Source: Arcicella aquatica (lineage in GTDB: Bacteria > Bacteroidota > Bacteroidia > Cytophagales > Spirosomataceae). From it: a DNA stretch of 64,000 bases. Where the stretch lies: positions 1 to 64,000 of the forward strand of contig NZ_JAYFUL010000007.1 of NCBI RefSeq assembly GCF_034928825.1. Direction: 5' to 3'. Position numbers and translations under genes: made by a program. The notes under the pieces are model-generated. The model was not told where the DNA came from, did not search any database, and worked only from the letters and a program-made list of their open reading frames with translations. This document shows, one piece after another, positions 34,019 through 42,771 of the stretch (its first letter is position 1; every line of letters begins with the position of its first letter).

Positions 34019-36234
34019 ATTAAAATATTATTGTGATCTGTTTTAATTGTGTTATTGATTTTTCTTATAATCCCATCGAGCTCATAAGCTGAATCAAGAA
34101 TATTTTGTAGAAGTTCCTCTCTACTTATTTCAATATTATCAAAATCATTTAATAAATTGATAATACCCATAATTCTAGCCACTGGAGCCCTAACGATATG
34201 CGATTGCATCCATGCAATTTCTCTGAGTTGTTTATTCTGAGTTTCTATTTCTCCAAGATGTTTCTTTTGATCATTAATATCTTGCATCATTCCATATAAC
34301 CTTATTGGCTTGCCTTCTACTAGCTCAACTCTTCCTTTAGTCCTTACCCATCTTGTTTTCCCTTTTTCAGTAATAATTTGGACCTCATGGTCATAAGGCT
34401 TTCCGTAAAGAATTGCTTCATTTACAGCTTGAATGATTTTATCTCTGTCTTGGCCCTCTTTATATGCCATTAATCCTGTTTCAAACGTAGGTTCATAGTC
34501 AATTGGTGCTTCATGAATTTCTTTGGTAATAGCATTCCATGTTACTTTTTTGGTTACAATATCGAATTGCCACCCCCCAATCTTACCGATTTGACTTGTT
34601 TCTAAAAGAGTTCTTTCGTTTGCTTGAAGCTCAAGTTCTGCAATTTTACGCTTTGTGATATTTCTACCAAACATTGCTGCCCCCCTTATTGTATCACCTT
34701 CTTTGATAGGATTAAATATTATTTCACTCCAAGTGGCCCAAAAAGTATCAAACTCTGGAGAAAATAGCTCGTAAGTAAATGTATTTCCTTGTAAAACTTT
34801 TTGATGGAAAGTTTGCCATTTCAGTTTAGTATGCTCATCAATGCCTATAATCTTATTTACATAATCTCCAGTTTTCAATCGAACACCATAAATTCTTTCA
34901 ATCAATTGCAAATAAGCTTCGTTTGCTGTTACCAAACATTCATTCTTGTCTATACTCCACACCAAATCATCGGTACTATTAATAAGTGCTAAAGTATTAG
35001 CTTTTTCAGTTTCAAGAAGTTGTAAATACCTTTTCTGTTCGGTAATATCATTGATAAGTACATGCTTTGCTCTACGACCTTGATATCTAATTCCGTGAGT
35101 ACTTATCATTACATATATTATTTCTCCATTCTTTTTAATATGCCTCCATTCATATTGATTAGCCTTAAATTCGTTATCATCGTTCGTATAATCTAGAAAT
35201 TTATAAGCATCTTCTTTAGGGCGAATGTCCAACAAAGTCATTTTCAAAAACTCTTCTCTAGCATATCCGTAATGTTGTATGGCAGCCTTGTTAATTTCTA
35301 AAAAAGCCAAGGTTTCAACATCATAAATCCACATAGGCTGTGGATTCGAGAGAAATAACAATCGATATTGTTCTTTGCTTTTTTTAATCTTGTCTTTATC
35401 CTTCTTTCTTTTGGTAATATTTCGGGCATTTAGCACCAACTTTTCAATCTTCCCATTTTCATAAATCGGATGAAAAGTAATATCCATCCATTGCTCATTA
35501 TACCATTCGGTAGGGGGCATATAAACATCTACTGAAAAAGTATTTCCTAAAAAAGCTTTCTGGCTTTGGGTCTTAAATAGCTGTATTAGCTCTTCGGTAT
35601 AGAAGTTTTTCAATAAAAAACTTTCTCCTACTTTCAAGGTATTTCCAGTATATTTTTTGATGGCATCAATGTAGGTTTTATTCGCAGAAATCAGGTTCAG
35701 ATTTCTATCTACACACCATATATATTCGTTGGTGGCGCTTAATAATACCTTTAATTGGTTTTTTTCGAAAAGTAATTCGTTTAAACTAAGTTGATTTTGT
35801 TCAATTAATTCAATCGTTTTTTTAGCAAATGTTTTGAAGATTTTTTGCTCCTTTTCTGTAAGCTCAACCGAAGTGTGGTGGAGTAATACAATATGCCCTA
35901 ACATCATCCCTGATGTTAGATACAAAGTCATACCTGAGATAGATTTAATCCCTTGTGCTAATAACCATGCCTCTTGGGGATTATTAATCGTAAAAATTTC
36001 TTTTGAATATCCCCATTCATGTCTAATCAAAAATGTGCTTAAGTGTAAATCTAAGCTAAGCTGAATACTTTCAGCTGACTTACACCACTGCCTTTTTGTC
36101 CCTACGAAAGAGAGACAAATGACGGATGAATCAAATATATTTGAAGCTACATCAAGAACAAAATCGAAACCGTTTTCCTGTAGTGCTTCAACTTGAATTG
36201 TAATAAATTCATTTGGCGGAGTGAAATTATTCAT
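34015..36234 (-). CDS. GAF/multi-PAS histidine-kinase-like protein lacking an ATPase domain
   Basis: 739 residues from the ATG at 36234 (the longer frame adds a hydrophobic stretch unlike the family). A GAF domain (about 8-150) is followed by four PAS/PAC units (about 165-655) and a coiled, DHp-like end with IAWMQSHIVRAP (H679) and two helices. The protein stops about 60 residues after H679, with no N, G1 or G2 boxes. Such DHp-only proteins coupled to a receiver recur in Cytophagales, so this looks like a natural form, perhaps phosphorylated by another kinase in trans, not a random truncation. It is co-translated with the CheY-like gene. Confidence 0.82.
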   Translation of the reverse strand: MNNFTPPNEFITIQVEALQENGFDFVLDVASNIFDSSVICLSFVGTKRQWCKSAESIQLSLDLHLSTFLIRHEWGYSKEIFTINNPQEAWLLAQGIKSISGMTLYLTSGMMLGHIVLLHHTSVELTEKEQKIFKTFAKKTIELIEQNQLSLNELLFEKNQLKVLLSATNEYIWCVDRNLNLISANKTYIDAIKKYTGNTLKVGESFLLKNFYTEELIQLFKTQSQKAFLGNTFSVDVYMPPTEWYNEQWMDITFHPIYENGKIEKLVLNARNITKRKKDKDKIKKSKEQYRLLFLSNPQPMWIYDVETLAFLEINKAAIQHYGYAREEFLKMTLLDIRPKEDAYKFLDYTNDDNEFKANQYEWRHIKKNGEIIYVMISTHGIRYQGRRAKHVLINDITEQKRYLQLLETEKANTLALINSTDDLVWSIDKNECLVTANEAYLQLIERIYGVRLKTGDYVNKIIGIDEHTKLKWQTFHQKVLQGNTFTYELFSPEFDTFWATWSEIIFNPIKEGDTIRGAAMFGRNITKRKIAELELQANERTLLETSQIGKIGGWQFDIVTKKVTWNAITKEIHEAPIDYEPTFETGLMAYKEGQDRDKIIQAVNEAILYGKPYDHEVQIITEKGKTRWVRTKGRVELVEGKPIRLYGMMQDINDQKKHLGEIETQNKQLREIAWMQSHIVRAPVARIMGIINLLNDFDNIEISREELLQNILDSAYELDGIIRKINNTIKTDHNNILI

Positions 36235-36593
36235 ATCTAATTGAAAGCAGTTTATTAAAAGACTAAAATAGTGAGGGTAAGTCCAAATCAATCTCACTGC
36301 AAACTAATCAAAAAAAATGAAAAATATACGCTTTATTGTATTTAAGCAGATTTTTCATCCCTTAAATTCATAATTAATAGGACAGGCATAAATTTCTATT
36401 GAAAAATAAATAATGAAAATTTTGTTTAAATGTTCATTTCAAGATAAAATTCTATTTAAAACTACGAATTAAAAATATAACTATTTAAAGATTCTATCTT
36501 AAGGTCTTCTTGCAAGTAAATTTTTTATTTGAAAGATTTACCCTTAACATTACAGAAAAAAGAGCGACAATATACTAATCAATTTATAAGATA
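36235..36593. other. 359-bp divergent promoter region
   Basis: It lies between the PAS protein gene (minus) and the DUF4202 gene (plus). AT-rich, without a convincing reading frame, repeat or hairpin. Confidence 0.4.
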
Positions 36594-37184
36594 ATGGAAA
36601 AATTGAAAATTGCTTTTCAAAAATTTGATGAATATAATAAAGCTGATAATAATATCTTTGTGTGGGAAGGAGCGGAATATCCACAGGAGTATTTTTTAGC
36701 CCTACAATTATATCAATGGGTGTTGAAATTAGACCCTACTGCTACAGAAGCATTGTTACTGGCTTCACGAAGCCAACATATTGGTCGTTGGGAAATTGCC
36801 AGAGAAACCTATCCTGATGGAAGAGTAGGTTATTTAACATGGCGAAAGGATTTATCATTTTTTCATGCTAAAAAAGCGAAAGAAATTTTAACTGAGGTGG
36901 GCTATGAGGAAGAGGAAATTGCGAAAGTGGAGAGAATTATTCTTAAACAAAGAATAAAAACTGACCCAGAAGTACAAACGATGGAAAATGCACTTTGCTT
37001 AGTTTTTTTACAATTTCAATATGAAGACTTTCATCCCAAATATGTACCAGAAAAGGTGATTAATATTTTGAAAAAATCTTTATTAAAAATGGATGCTCAT
37101 GGACATCAATTCGCTTTGAAGCTAACTTATTCCCCTCAAGGTCTGGCTTATATTCAGGAAGCTTTGAAATTACTGGCAGAATGA
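36594..37184 (+). CDS. DUF4202 family protein
   Basis: 196 residues, the usual length for the family, mostly alpha-helical. The conserved core is present: ASRSQHIGRWEIARETYPDG, VGYLTWRKDLSFFHAKKA, the acidic EVGYEEEEIAKV and the ENALCLVFLQFQYEDF block. Conserved His, Arg and Glu in the first block suggest an HD-like fold with a possible metal site, but no activity is established for the family. Cytoplasmic, as there is no leader. A single gene ended by the terminator at 37194-37246. Confidence 0.85.
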   Translation: MEKLKIAFQKFDEYNKADNNIFVWEGAEYPQEYFLALQLYQWVLKLDPTATEALLLASRSQHIGRWEIARETYPDGRVGYLTWRKDLSFFHAKKAKEILTEVGYEEEEIAKVERIILKQRIKTDPEVQTMENALCLVFLQFQYEDFHPKYVPEKVINILKKSLLKMDAHGHQFALKLTYSPQGLAYIQEALKLLAE

Positions 37185-37193
37185 TAATTATTC

Positions 37194-37246
37194 AAGACTA
37201 TTTCAAAAGGTCAATATTCATTTTACTTTCTGAAATAGTCTTTTTT
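37194..37246 (+). terminator. Rho-independent terminator of the DUF4202 gene
   Basis: A perfect 12-bp stem (AAGACTATTTCA/TGAAATAGTCTT) followed by six T, 9 bp after the stop codon. It also lies just beyond the convergent gene ending at 37257. Confidence 0.8.
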
Positions 37247-37256
37247 ATTTTATACT

Positions 37257-37775
37257 TTAAAAGAAGCCTACTCCAAACTGAAAACCTAGCGTATAAGAAG
37301 TAGGTTTATCATTGCCAAAACGGACAGGCAATGGGACAGCTATAAAGTAGTTGGAATGCTTGTTCTTTTTAACCACTTTATTTAACACGGGTGTAAAGCC
37401 ATATCTTCCGCCCGTTTCAAAGGCTGCTCTTGTTACTAAAGTAAGTCCATGCTTAAATCGAAACATTACACCCGGATGGAACAAGAAATTGTTCACCTTA
37501 CTCACTCCATTTTCTGAGCGAATCGTTGGGACAAACTCAAAACTGAATCCTATTTTATCACTTTTCAGGATATTGATGCCCGTCGGGAAGCCAATCGTAT
37601 AACTTGACCCAAAATTTGATGTACTAGTGCCATCAGCCGACCAAGTAGTAATAGGGTGCAAAATACCCATATAGCCTACAATTTTGGGATAGGTGTTTTC
37701 AGGAGAAGGTTGCTGTGCAAAAAAGCTAAAAGACAAAGAAAGTAATAAGATAAGGTAAGTAATTTTGTTTTTCAT
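37257..37775 (-). CDS. Secreted outer-membrane beta-barrel-like protein
   Basis: 172 residues from the ATG at 37775, with a signal peptide (about 1-20, LLSLSFSFFAQQ). Barrel-like strands run through the mature part (SSYTIGFPTGINIL, KIGFSFEFVPTIRSE, HPGVMFRFKHGLTLVTRAAF, SYTLGFQFGVGFF) and the protein ends in Phe, as outer-membrane barrels do. About 8 strands could be formed. No specific family is recognised. It sits between convergent and co-directional genes with no clear functional link; the upstream neighbour on the same strand is the ChrB-AraC gene. Confidence 0.6.
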   Translation of the reverse strand: MKNKITYLILLLSLSFSFFAQQPSPENTYPKIVGYMGILHPITTWSADGTSTSNFGSSYTIGFPTGINILKSDKIGFSFEFVPTIRSENGVSKVNNFLFHPGVMFRFKHGLTLVTRAAFETGGRYGFTPVLNKVVKKNKHSNYFIAVPLPVRFGNDKPTSYTLGFQFGVGFF

Positions 37776-37839
37776 TGTAAGAATTAAGGATTGTTCCCGA
37801 CAAAATTTCAAGAATAATCCTACTCAAAATAGCACATAA

Positions 37840-38703
37840 TTAACTTTTTGTATCAAACTTACTTTTTGTGATATTTTTTTTGAAAACTGAGGGGTTTTCG
37901 CCTGTATATTTTTTGAAGATTCTTGTAAAATGACTCTGGTCTGAAAAACCTGTTAAATACGCTATCTCTGTTAAAGAGTGATTAGTACTACTCAATAGTT
38001 CTATCGCCTTTTCAATTCGTAGTTTGCGGATGTATTCACCAAAAGATAGGTTTTCAAAGTACTTAGAGAATTCTCTGGAAAGATAAGCAGGATTTACATC
38101 CAACTCTTTTGAAATTTCTTTCAAGCTTAAAGTCAGATTGGTATCTATTTGGTCTTGAATAATATCCTTTAATTCTTTTGCCCATACAGGCGTCTTACGA
38201 TTACTTTTAGTAGCGGGGTGAAATACTTTTTGAAAGACATCAACTAACAGGTTTTCAAAAGGATTCTGAAAATGCTTTACTGATTGCAGGTATTTTGCCC
38301 AACTGTATAAGCCATCATAAATCACCATCCCTTGTTTCAGTAATTCGTGGTCATCTTGAATATTATGTGCCATGCCCGAGGCTATTGCCCATAATCCTGC
38401 AGATTGTGGCGCAATATCATGTCTGTCAGTGTCGGCACCACGTACTATTACCGCCATTGTATGAACAGCTTCGTCATCGATATTGTATTTTTCAATCAAA
38501 CAGTCGAAAGTACATAAGCCCAATTGATGGGATAGTTCTACGTTCGGGACATCAAAGGGTATTGCTCCTATTGCTTCAGCTTGCTGGATTACAGCATCAA
38601 AAGGAACAAAAATAAATTCTGCGTCTGAATCAATGTATTTTTTAATCAACCACGGACAAGCTATTCTATCAATCTTTGGTTTTTCTCGGGTTATCCATTT
38701 CAT
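37840..38703 (-). CDS. ChrB-type (chromate-resistance) domain fused to an AraC DNA-binding domain
   Basis: 287 residues. The N-terminal half (about 1-140) is the ChrB C-terminal-type domain: WITREKPKIDRIACPWLIKKYID, EFIFVPF, GLCTFDCLIEKY, and VIVRGADTDRHD with likely metal-binding Cys, Asp and His. The C-terminal part (about 188-280) is an AraC/XylS double helix-turn-helix (LSLKEISKELDVNPAYLSRE, IAYLTGFSDQSHFTRIFKKY, GENPSVFKK). In proteobacteria ChrB senses chromate and controls chrA; here the sensing domain is joined to its own DNA-binding domain. Divergent from the TauE/SafE-type transporter gene at 39064, its probable target. The signal (chromate, sulfur oxyanion or other) is inferred only. 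Confidence 0.85.
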   Translation of the reverse strand: MKWITREKPKIDRIACPWLIKKYIDSDAEFIFVPFDAVIQQAEAIGAIPFDVPNVELSHQLGLCTFDCLIEKYNIDDEAVHTMAVIVRGADTDRHDIAPQSAGLWAIASGMAHNIQDDHELLKQGMVIYDGLYSWAKYLQSVKHFQNPFENLLVDVFQKVFHPATKSNRKTPVWAKELKDIIQDQIDTNLTLSLKEISKELDVNPAYLSREFSKYFENLSFGEYIRKLRIEKAIELLSSTNHSLTEIAYLTGFSDQSHFTRIFKKYTGENPSVFKKNITKSKFDTKS

Positions 38704-39063
38704 AAGTAGTAAATAGTGATTGGTAAATAGTCATTGGTGACCGGTCCGCCGTCCATATCTTTATAGTTCATTGAAATTGTTGGAAAAAGTGCAATTTTGA
38801 AATACAATTTGACATGGGTGGGCAGCAGCCCGTGTTTCGCCGTTGCGGCAGCATTTCAAACTCCTAGTTATCTTTGTTTATGACAAATAAAAACGTTGCT
38901 TAAATTGTATTGATTAATTAATCAATGAATGAATGTTTTTTGATAAATGACGGCAAAATAAGGATTTATTACAAGAAGATTAAATTTAAAATAATTACTC
39001 TACTTGTCTTGTAGATTTATTTAACTCTATTAACTTTGTAGGAAACTAAGAATTTAATTTTTT
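38704..39063. promoter_or_regulatory. 360-bp divergent control region between the ChrB-AraC and TauE/SafE genes
   Basis: It probably holds both promoters and the AraC binding sites; I could not fix them. Its chrB-proximal part contains a sequence (CGGCAGCATTTCAAACTCCT, then AGTTAT at 38846-38871) resembling 23128-23153 near the GH26 gene, so part of it belongs to a diverged dispersed repeat. Confidence 0.45.
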
Positions 39064-40020
39064 ATGGAAATAGAATCACCGACTAATCTTGAACAAGTTG
39101 TTGAGAAAAAGAAGTCATCCAAAAACCCTTTTGAAGAAGCCATTATTAAGATTTGGAAACGTGAAAGAACATCTTATGAAGTAGCCATTCACTTCTTTAA
39201 TGCATTAGCTTTGATGATTGTAGGGTATTTTGTTTTTACTTATATAACTATTCAAACAATTACTACAGGTCTTCATGAAATAAATTCTGATATACTATAT
39301 TATATTTTAGGGGGCTTTATCGCTCAAATGATTGACGGAGCTTTAGGAATGGCTTATGGTGTTACGGCTTCTACTTTTTTAGCCAACGTTGGCGTGTCAC
39401 CAGCAGTAATTTCAATGAGCGTGCACGCATCTGAGATTTTCACGAGTGGGGTATCGGGCTATATGCACTTAAAATTTGGCAATGTTAATTCCAAACTATT
39501 TAAAGCTGTATTGATTCCAGGGGTTATCGGGGCTGTATTAGGTGCTTATGCGCTTTCTACCTTAGCCGAAAGCTATATGCAATATGTAAAACCAGCCGTC
39601 TCTACTTATACTTTAATTCTGGGTGTTGTTATTATTCAAAAAGCCTTAGTAAAAAGACAACAAAAGAAAAACATTAAAATGATTGGGCCTTTAGCATGGT
39701 TTGGTGGAATGATGGACTCTATTGGTGGTGGCGGTTGGGGACCTATCGTTTCTTCGACATTGATTGCTTCGGGACGTCATCCAAAATATACGATTGGTTC
39801 AGTAAACTTGGCGGAGTTCTTTATCTCGCTTTCGTCTTCATTAACCTTCATTTTTGTGATTGGCTTTTCGCAATGGCAGGTCATTCTGGGCTTAATTCTT
39901 GGGGGTATCGTAGCAGCACCTATTGCGGCTCGCTTATCAAGTAAATTGCCAGTAAAAGCATTAATGATTATGGTAGGTATTGTAGTAATCTTAGCAAGTT
40001 TGAAGAAACTTATCGGATAA
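39064..40020 (+). CDS. TauE/SafE (TSUP) family anion transporter
   Basis: 318 residues: a charged cytoplasmic start of about 45 residues, then about eight to nine TM helices. Family blocks are present twice: GGFIAQMIDGALGMAYGV in the first half and GMMDSIGGGGWGPIVSSTLI in the second, with SVHASEIFTSGVSGYMHLKF and SVNLAEFFISLSSSLTF between and after. TSUP proteins move sulfite, sulfonates or related organosulfur anions. The divergent ChrB-AraC gene suggests control by an oxyanion; no chrA is visible in the window, so this protein may take that place. Confidence 0.9.
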   Translation: MEIESPTNLEQVVEKKKSSKNPFEEAIIKIWKRERTSYEVAIHFFNALALMIVGYFVFTYITIQTITTGLHEINSDILYYILGGFIAQMIDGALGMAYGVTASTFLANVGVSPAVISMSVHASEIFTSGVSGYMHLKFGNVNSKLFKAVLIPGVIGAVLGAYALSTLAESYMQYVKPAVSTYTLILGVVIIQKALVKRQQKKNIKMIGPLAWFGGMMDSIGGGGWGPIVSSTLIASGRHPKYTIGSVNLAEFFISLSSSLTFIFVIGFSQWQVILGLILGGIVAAPIAARLSSKLPVKALMIMVGIVVILASLKKLIG

Positions 40021-40056
40021 TTTCCTTCAAACTTAACTAAGTTACCAGATTAGTTT

Positions 40057-40695
40057 TTAGATATTAGTAATAAAAGGTGCCGCTCGAACATACTGATTTT
40101 CAAACAATTGTTTGATGATAAAATCAGCTAAATCGGTGGCACTTATTTTATCTCCTGTACAATCTTCCAAACTGACATCAATATTGCCTTTAGCATCTGT
40201 TTGTTCTATCATAGGTAATCTTATCAACGTCCAATCGATTTCACTATCTACCAACATTTCGTATTCTTGCTGTTTGTCGGCAGTAGTATTCGGATAATTT
40301 TGCTTCATCCAGTCTGTCCCAAATTTGGTTTTAGGACTTTTGTTATCAAACGGCGTATCAACGTTTAGTCCTGTAGTAACAATATACCTATTGATATTAC
40401 ATTCCTTCATTGCTTGCAATACGTTTCTGGTAGCATCTCCAAAAATAGAGCTTTCACCCACAGGTTGCCCAATTGTACTAATAACAGCTTGACAGCCTTC
40501 TACAAGGCTCAAAATAGCATGATAGTCGCGGGCATCGCCTTTGATGATTTCAATTTGAGGACTTTGAATGTGAAAATTATCAGGATTTCTAAGAAGCATT
40601 TTGAAATAAAAACCTTGATTTAATAACGCTTGAACAAGGTATTTTCCTGACTTACCTGTACCACCGATGATGGCAAGTTTTATTGACTGTTGCAT
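40057..40695 (-). CDS. NAD(P)-binding atypical SDR/NmrA-like protein
   Basis: 212 residues from the ATG at 40695. The Rossmann opening LAIIGGTGKSGKYLVQALL has the GxxGxxG nucleotide-binding glycines, followed by LLRNPDNF (position typical for NADPH phosphate contact), IIKGDARDY and AVISTIGQP, the usual order of atypical SDRs. The TTGLNVDTPF and DWTLIRLPMI blocks also match. The catalytic YxxxK of classical SDRs is not seen, so it may be a reductase of unknown substrate or a redox sensor. A stand-alone gene on the minus strand. Confidence 0.85.
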   Translation of the reverse strand: MQQSIKLAIIGGTGKSGKYLVQALLNQGFYFKMLLRNPDNFHIQSPQIEIIKGDARDYHAILSLVEGCQAVISTIGQPVGESSIFGDATRNVLQAMKECNINRYIVTTGLNVDTPFDNKSPKTKFGTDWMKQNYPNTTADKQQEYEMLVDSEIDWTLIRLPMIEQTDAKGNIDVSLEDCTGDKISATDLADFIIKQLFENQYVRAAPFITNI

Positions 40696-40998
40696 AGTAC
40701 TCTTGATTAAAAATTGAAAATATAAATTCAGACTGTCTTCAAGTGAAAACAATCAGTTCGCTTACATTTTTGTAAGGCGAGTATTCAGATCAATATTTTA
40801 AACAAAGAGTCTAATACGTAAAATTAGTAAAATAACCTGACTATGGGGCAAAGTCTATGTGTAAAATTTTAATCACCACATTTAGCAGGCACGTTCAGTG
40901 AAAGTAAGTGAATAAATTTCCAAGTGAATCACAGTAGTTTAGCATACCTTTATCCTTTTGAAGAAAACGTATTAAAACCTTTATAATAAACTAAGAAA
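40696..40998. other. 303-bp divergent promoter region
   Basis: Between the SDR gene (minus) and the isomerase gene (plus). No repeat, hairpin or reading frame stood out. Confidence 0.4.
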
Positions 40999-41913
40999 AT
41001 GTCTGAAATATCTCGTCGTGATTTCCTTTATCAAGCAGGTTTACTAGCTTCTGCTTCATTGCTTTCTTTTGAAAGTTTGGCTGCTAAAGTTCCTAATCTT
41101 CAATTAGCCTATTCTGCTATTACGTGGGGAGGCAAAGACCTTGATGCGATGAAAGATATTTCATCATTGGGTTTCAAAGGGGTACAGTTGCGTGCTAATG
41201 CGTATGATACGTACAAAACCAAAGTGCAAGAATTAAAAGATATTATTGCGGCCAATGGTTTGGCATTACCGATGTTTTCAAGTGGTAATGTTGAAATCGA
41301 CCCAGCCAAAGAAGCTAGTACGATAGATTATCACGTGGCTCACGCCAGCTTTGTAAAGGCATTGGGCGGTACTTCTATTCAATTAACCAATTCAGCTCGT
41401 CCGAAAGACAGATTACCAAGTACGGAAGAATTAAAACGTTTGGCATTCGTAATGAACGAAATCGGTAAACAAACTGCCGATTTGGGTATTCAGGCTGTGT
41501 ATCATAATCACATGCACCAATTGGGAGAAACGCCAGAGGAAGTGGATATCATCGTGCAAGATATGAATCCTAAATACATGAAATTATTATTGGACGTAGC
41601 CCATTATCATCAAGGAGGTGGCGTACCTGCTAAAGCGGTATTGCAATACAAAGACATCATTGGTGCATTGCACATCAAAGATGTAAAAAGTCCTTTGGCT
41701 GATAAACCAAATGACCCTAAGGCATACAAATTTATGGAATTAGGACAAGGGAACGTCGATTTAAAAGCAGTATTCGATAATCTTCAAAAGATTAACTATA
41801 AAAAATGGGCGATTGTTGAATTGGACGGCGTACCTGAAAAAACACGTACTCCATTGCAATCAGCAGAAATCAGTAAAGCATTTTTAAAAGATAAAATCGG
41901 GTTTAAAATTTAG
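40999..41913 (+). CDS. Exported sugar phosphate isomerase/epimerase-like TIM-barrel protein
   Basis: 304 residues. A twin-arginine signal is evident (SRRDFLYQAGLLASASLLSF, about 5-24), so the protein is probably folded with its cofactor before export. The rest is the xylose-isomerase-like AP2 TIM barrel: AITWGGKDLDAMKDISSLGF, LQLTNS-like strand, VYHNHMHQLGE with metal-binding His residues, LLLDVAHYHQGG with Asp and His, LHIKDVKSP and IVELDG. These supply the usual divalent metal site. Substrate unknown, perhaps a sugar or keto-sugar in the periplasm. A single gene ended by the palindrome at 41941. Confidence 0.9.
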   Translation: MSEISRRDFLYQAGLLASASLLSFESLAAKVPNLQLAYSAITWGGKDLDAMKDISSLGFKGVQLRANAYDTYKTKVQELKDIIAANGLALPMFSSGNVEIDPAKEASTIDYHVAHASFVKALGGTSIQLTNSARPKDRLPSTEELKRLAFVMNEIGKQTADLGIQAVYHNHMHQLGETPEEVDIIVQDMNPKYMKLLLDVAHYHQGGGVPAKAVLQYKDIIGALHIKDVKSPLADKPNDPKAYKFMELGQGNVDLKAVFDNLQKINYKKWAIVELDGVPEKTRTPLQSAEISKAFLKDKIGFKI

Positions 41914-41940
41914 TTTTGCCATTACTGATGGTATGACTAA

Positions 41941-41984
41941 TATTCCTATTAGGGTGCGACTTAAGTCGCACCCTAATAGGAATA
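41941..41984. repeat. 44-bp perfect palindrome, second copy
   Basis: Same 36-bp core as 4588-4633, centred between 41962 and 41963, again between convergent genes (stops at 41913 and 42028). It probably works as a two-way terminator and is one of a dispersed family. Confidence 0.8.
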
Positions 41985-42027
41985 AGTTTTAAACCATGGT
42001 CTGGGACACACAACATGAGTAACAACC

Positions 42028-42534
42028 CTACTCCTTCGCCCTCCTATTCATCTCTATCACTTCTACATCAAAGATTCTTTTGCCCTCTATCTTTAGCCTC
42101 ACTGCCGTTTGCACTTTATGAAAACCATGCGTTCCTGCTGCTCCAGGATTAATAAAAAGCATTCCATTTCTATGTAAATCTCTTTTTACTTGTAGAATAT
42201 GCGAATGTCCACACACAAAAATATCAGGTGTTTTTATCCTAAAACATTCAAGGGCATCGGGTTTATAACTTGATGGCGCTCCTGCGATGTGTGTCATTCC
42301 AATATTGAGTTCTTCGCAAGTAAAATGATTTATTTTTGGATAAATTTGCCTCACTGTAGCATCATCAATATTGCCATATACCCCTTGGATAGGCTTTAAG
42401 GCCTCAAGGGTATCCGAAACCGCTACAATGCCCCAATCTCCTGCGTGCCAAATATGGTCGCACCAGTCGATATGAGGGAAAAGACGTTCGTCAAGAAAAC
42501 TATGAGTATCGGAAATAATTAAAATTTTTTGCAT
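42028..42534 (-). CDS. YfcE/MJ0936-type metallophosphoesterase
   Basis: 168 residues from the ATG at 42534 (a GTG 9 bp earlier is less likely). All calcineurin-like metal motifs are in order: SDTHS, HAGDWG, GNIDD, GHSH and the final NPGAAGTHG. Length and motif spacing match the small YfcE-type phosphodiesterases, which hydrolyse phosphodiester model compounds or cyclic nucleotides using two metal ions; the natural substrate is unknown. Cytoplasmic. It converges on the isomerase gene with the palindrome between them. Confidence 0.9.
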   Translation of the reverse strand: MQKILIISDTHSFLDERLFPHIDWCDHIWHAGDWGIVAVSDTLEALKPIQGVYGNIDDATVRQIYPKINHFTCEELNIGMTHIAGAPSSYKPDALECFRIKTPDIFVCGHSHILQVKRDLHRNGMLFINPGAAGTHGFHKVQTAVRLKIEGKRIFDVEVIEMNRRAKE

Positions 42535-42681
42535 AATTTTCACTAAGTCGCCAAATCTTCCGTTTTCAATAAAGGAAACAGAGAGGAATATTGATTATTA
42601 AAGATTAAATCTCGTGAATATGTATATTTGCATATATAAATTCTTTAGCAAAGATTGAACAAAAATAGTTGAATATATATT

Positions 42682-42694
42682 GAAGCTGTTTAAA
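42682..42694. repeat. Possible remnant end of the MITE family
   Basis: GAAGCTGTTTAAA equals the first 13 bp of the elements at 1710 and 28492, but the sequence diverges at once and no second end is near. It may be a decayed end or a chance match. Confidence 0.3.
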
Positions 42695-42771
42695 TCGAAA
42701 GACTACTAAGTTAAGTATTTCGAGATTTACTTGAGAAAAATAGAAAAACAAACCAGCTAATTTGTTGCTTT

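Noticed and set aside
34015..36234. Frameshift explaining the missing ATPase domain
   Set aside because: The DNA after the stop directly encodes the receiver protein with a 4-bp overlap, so there is no room for a lost ATPase domain.
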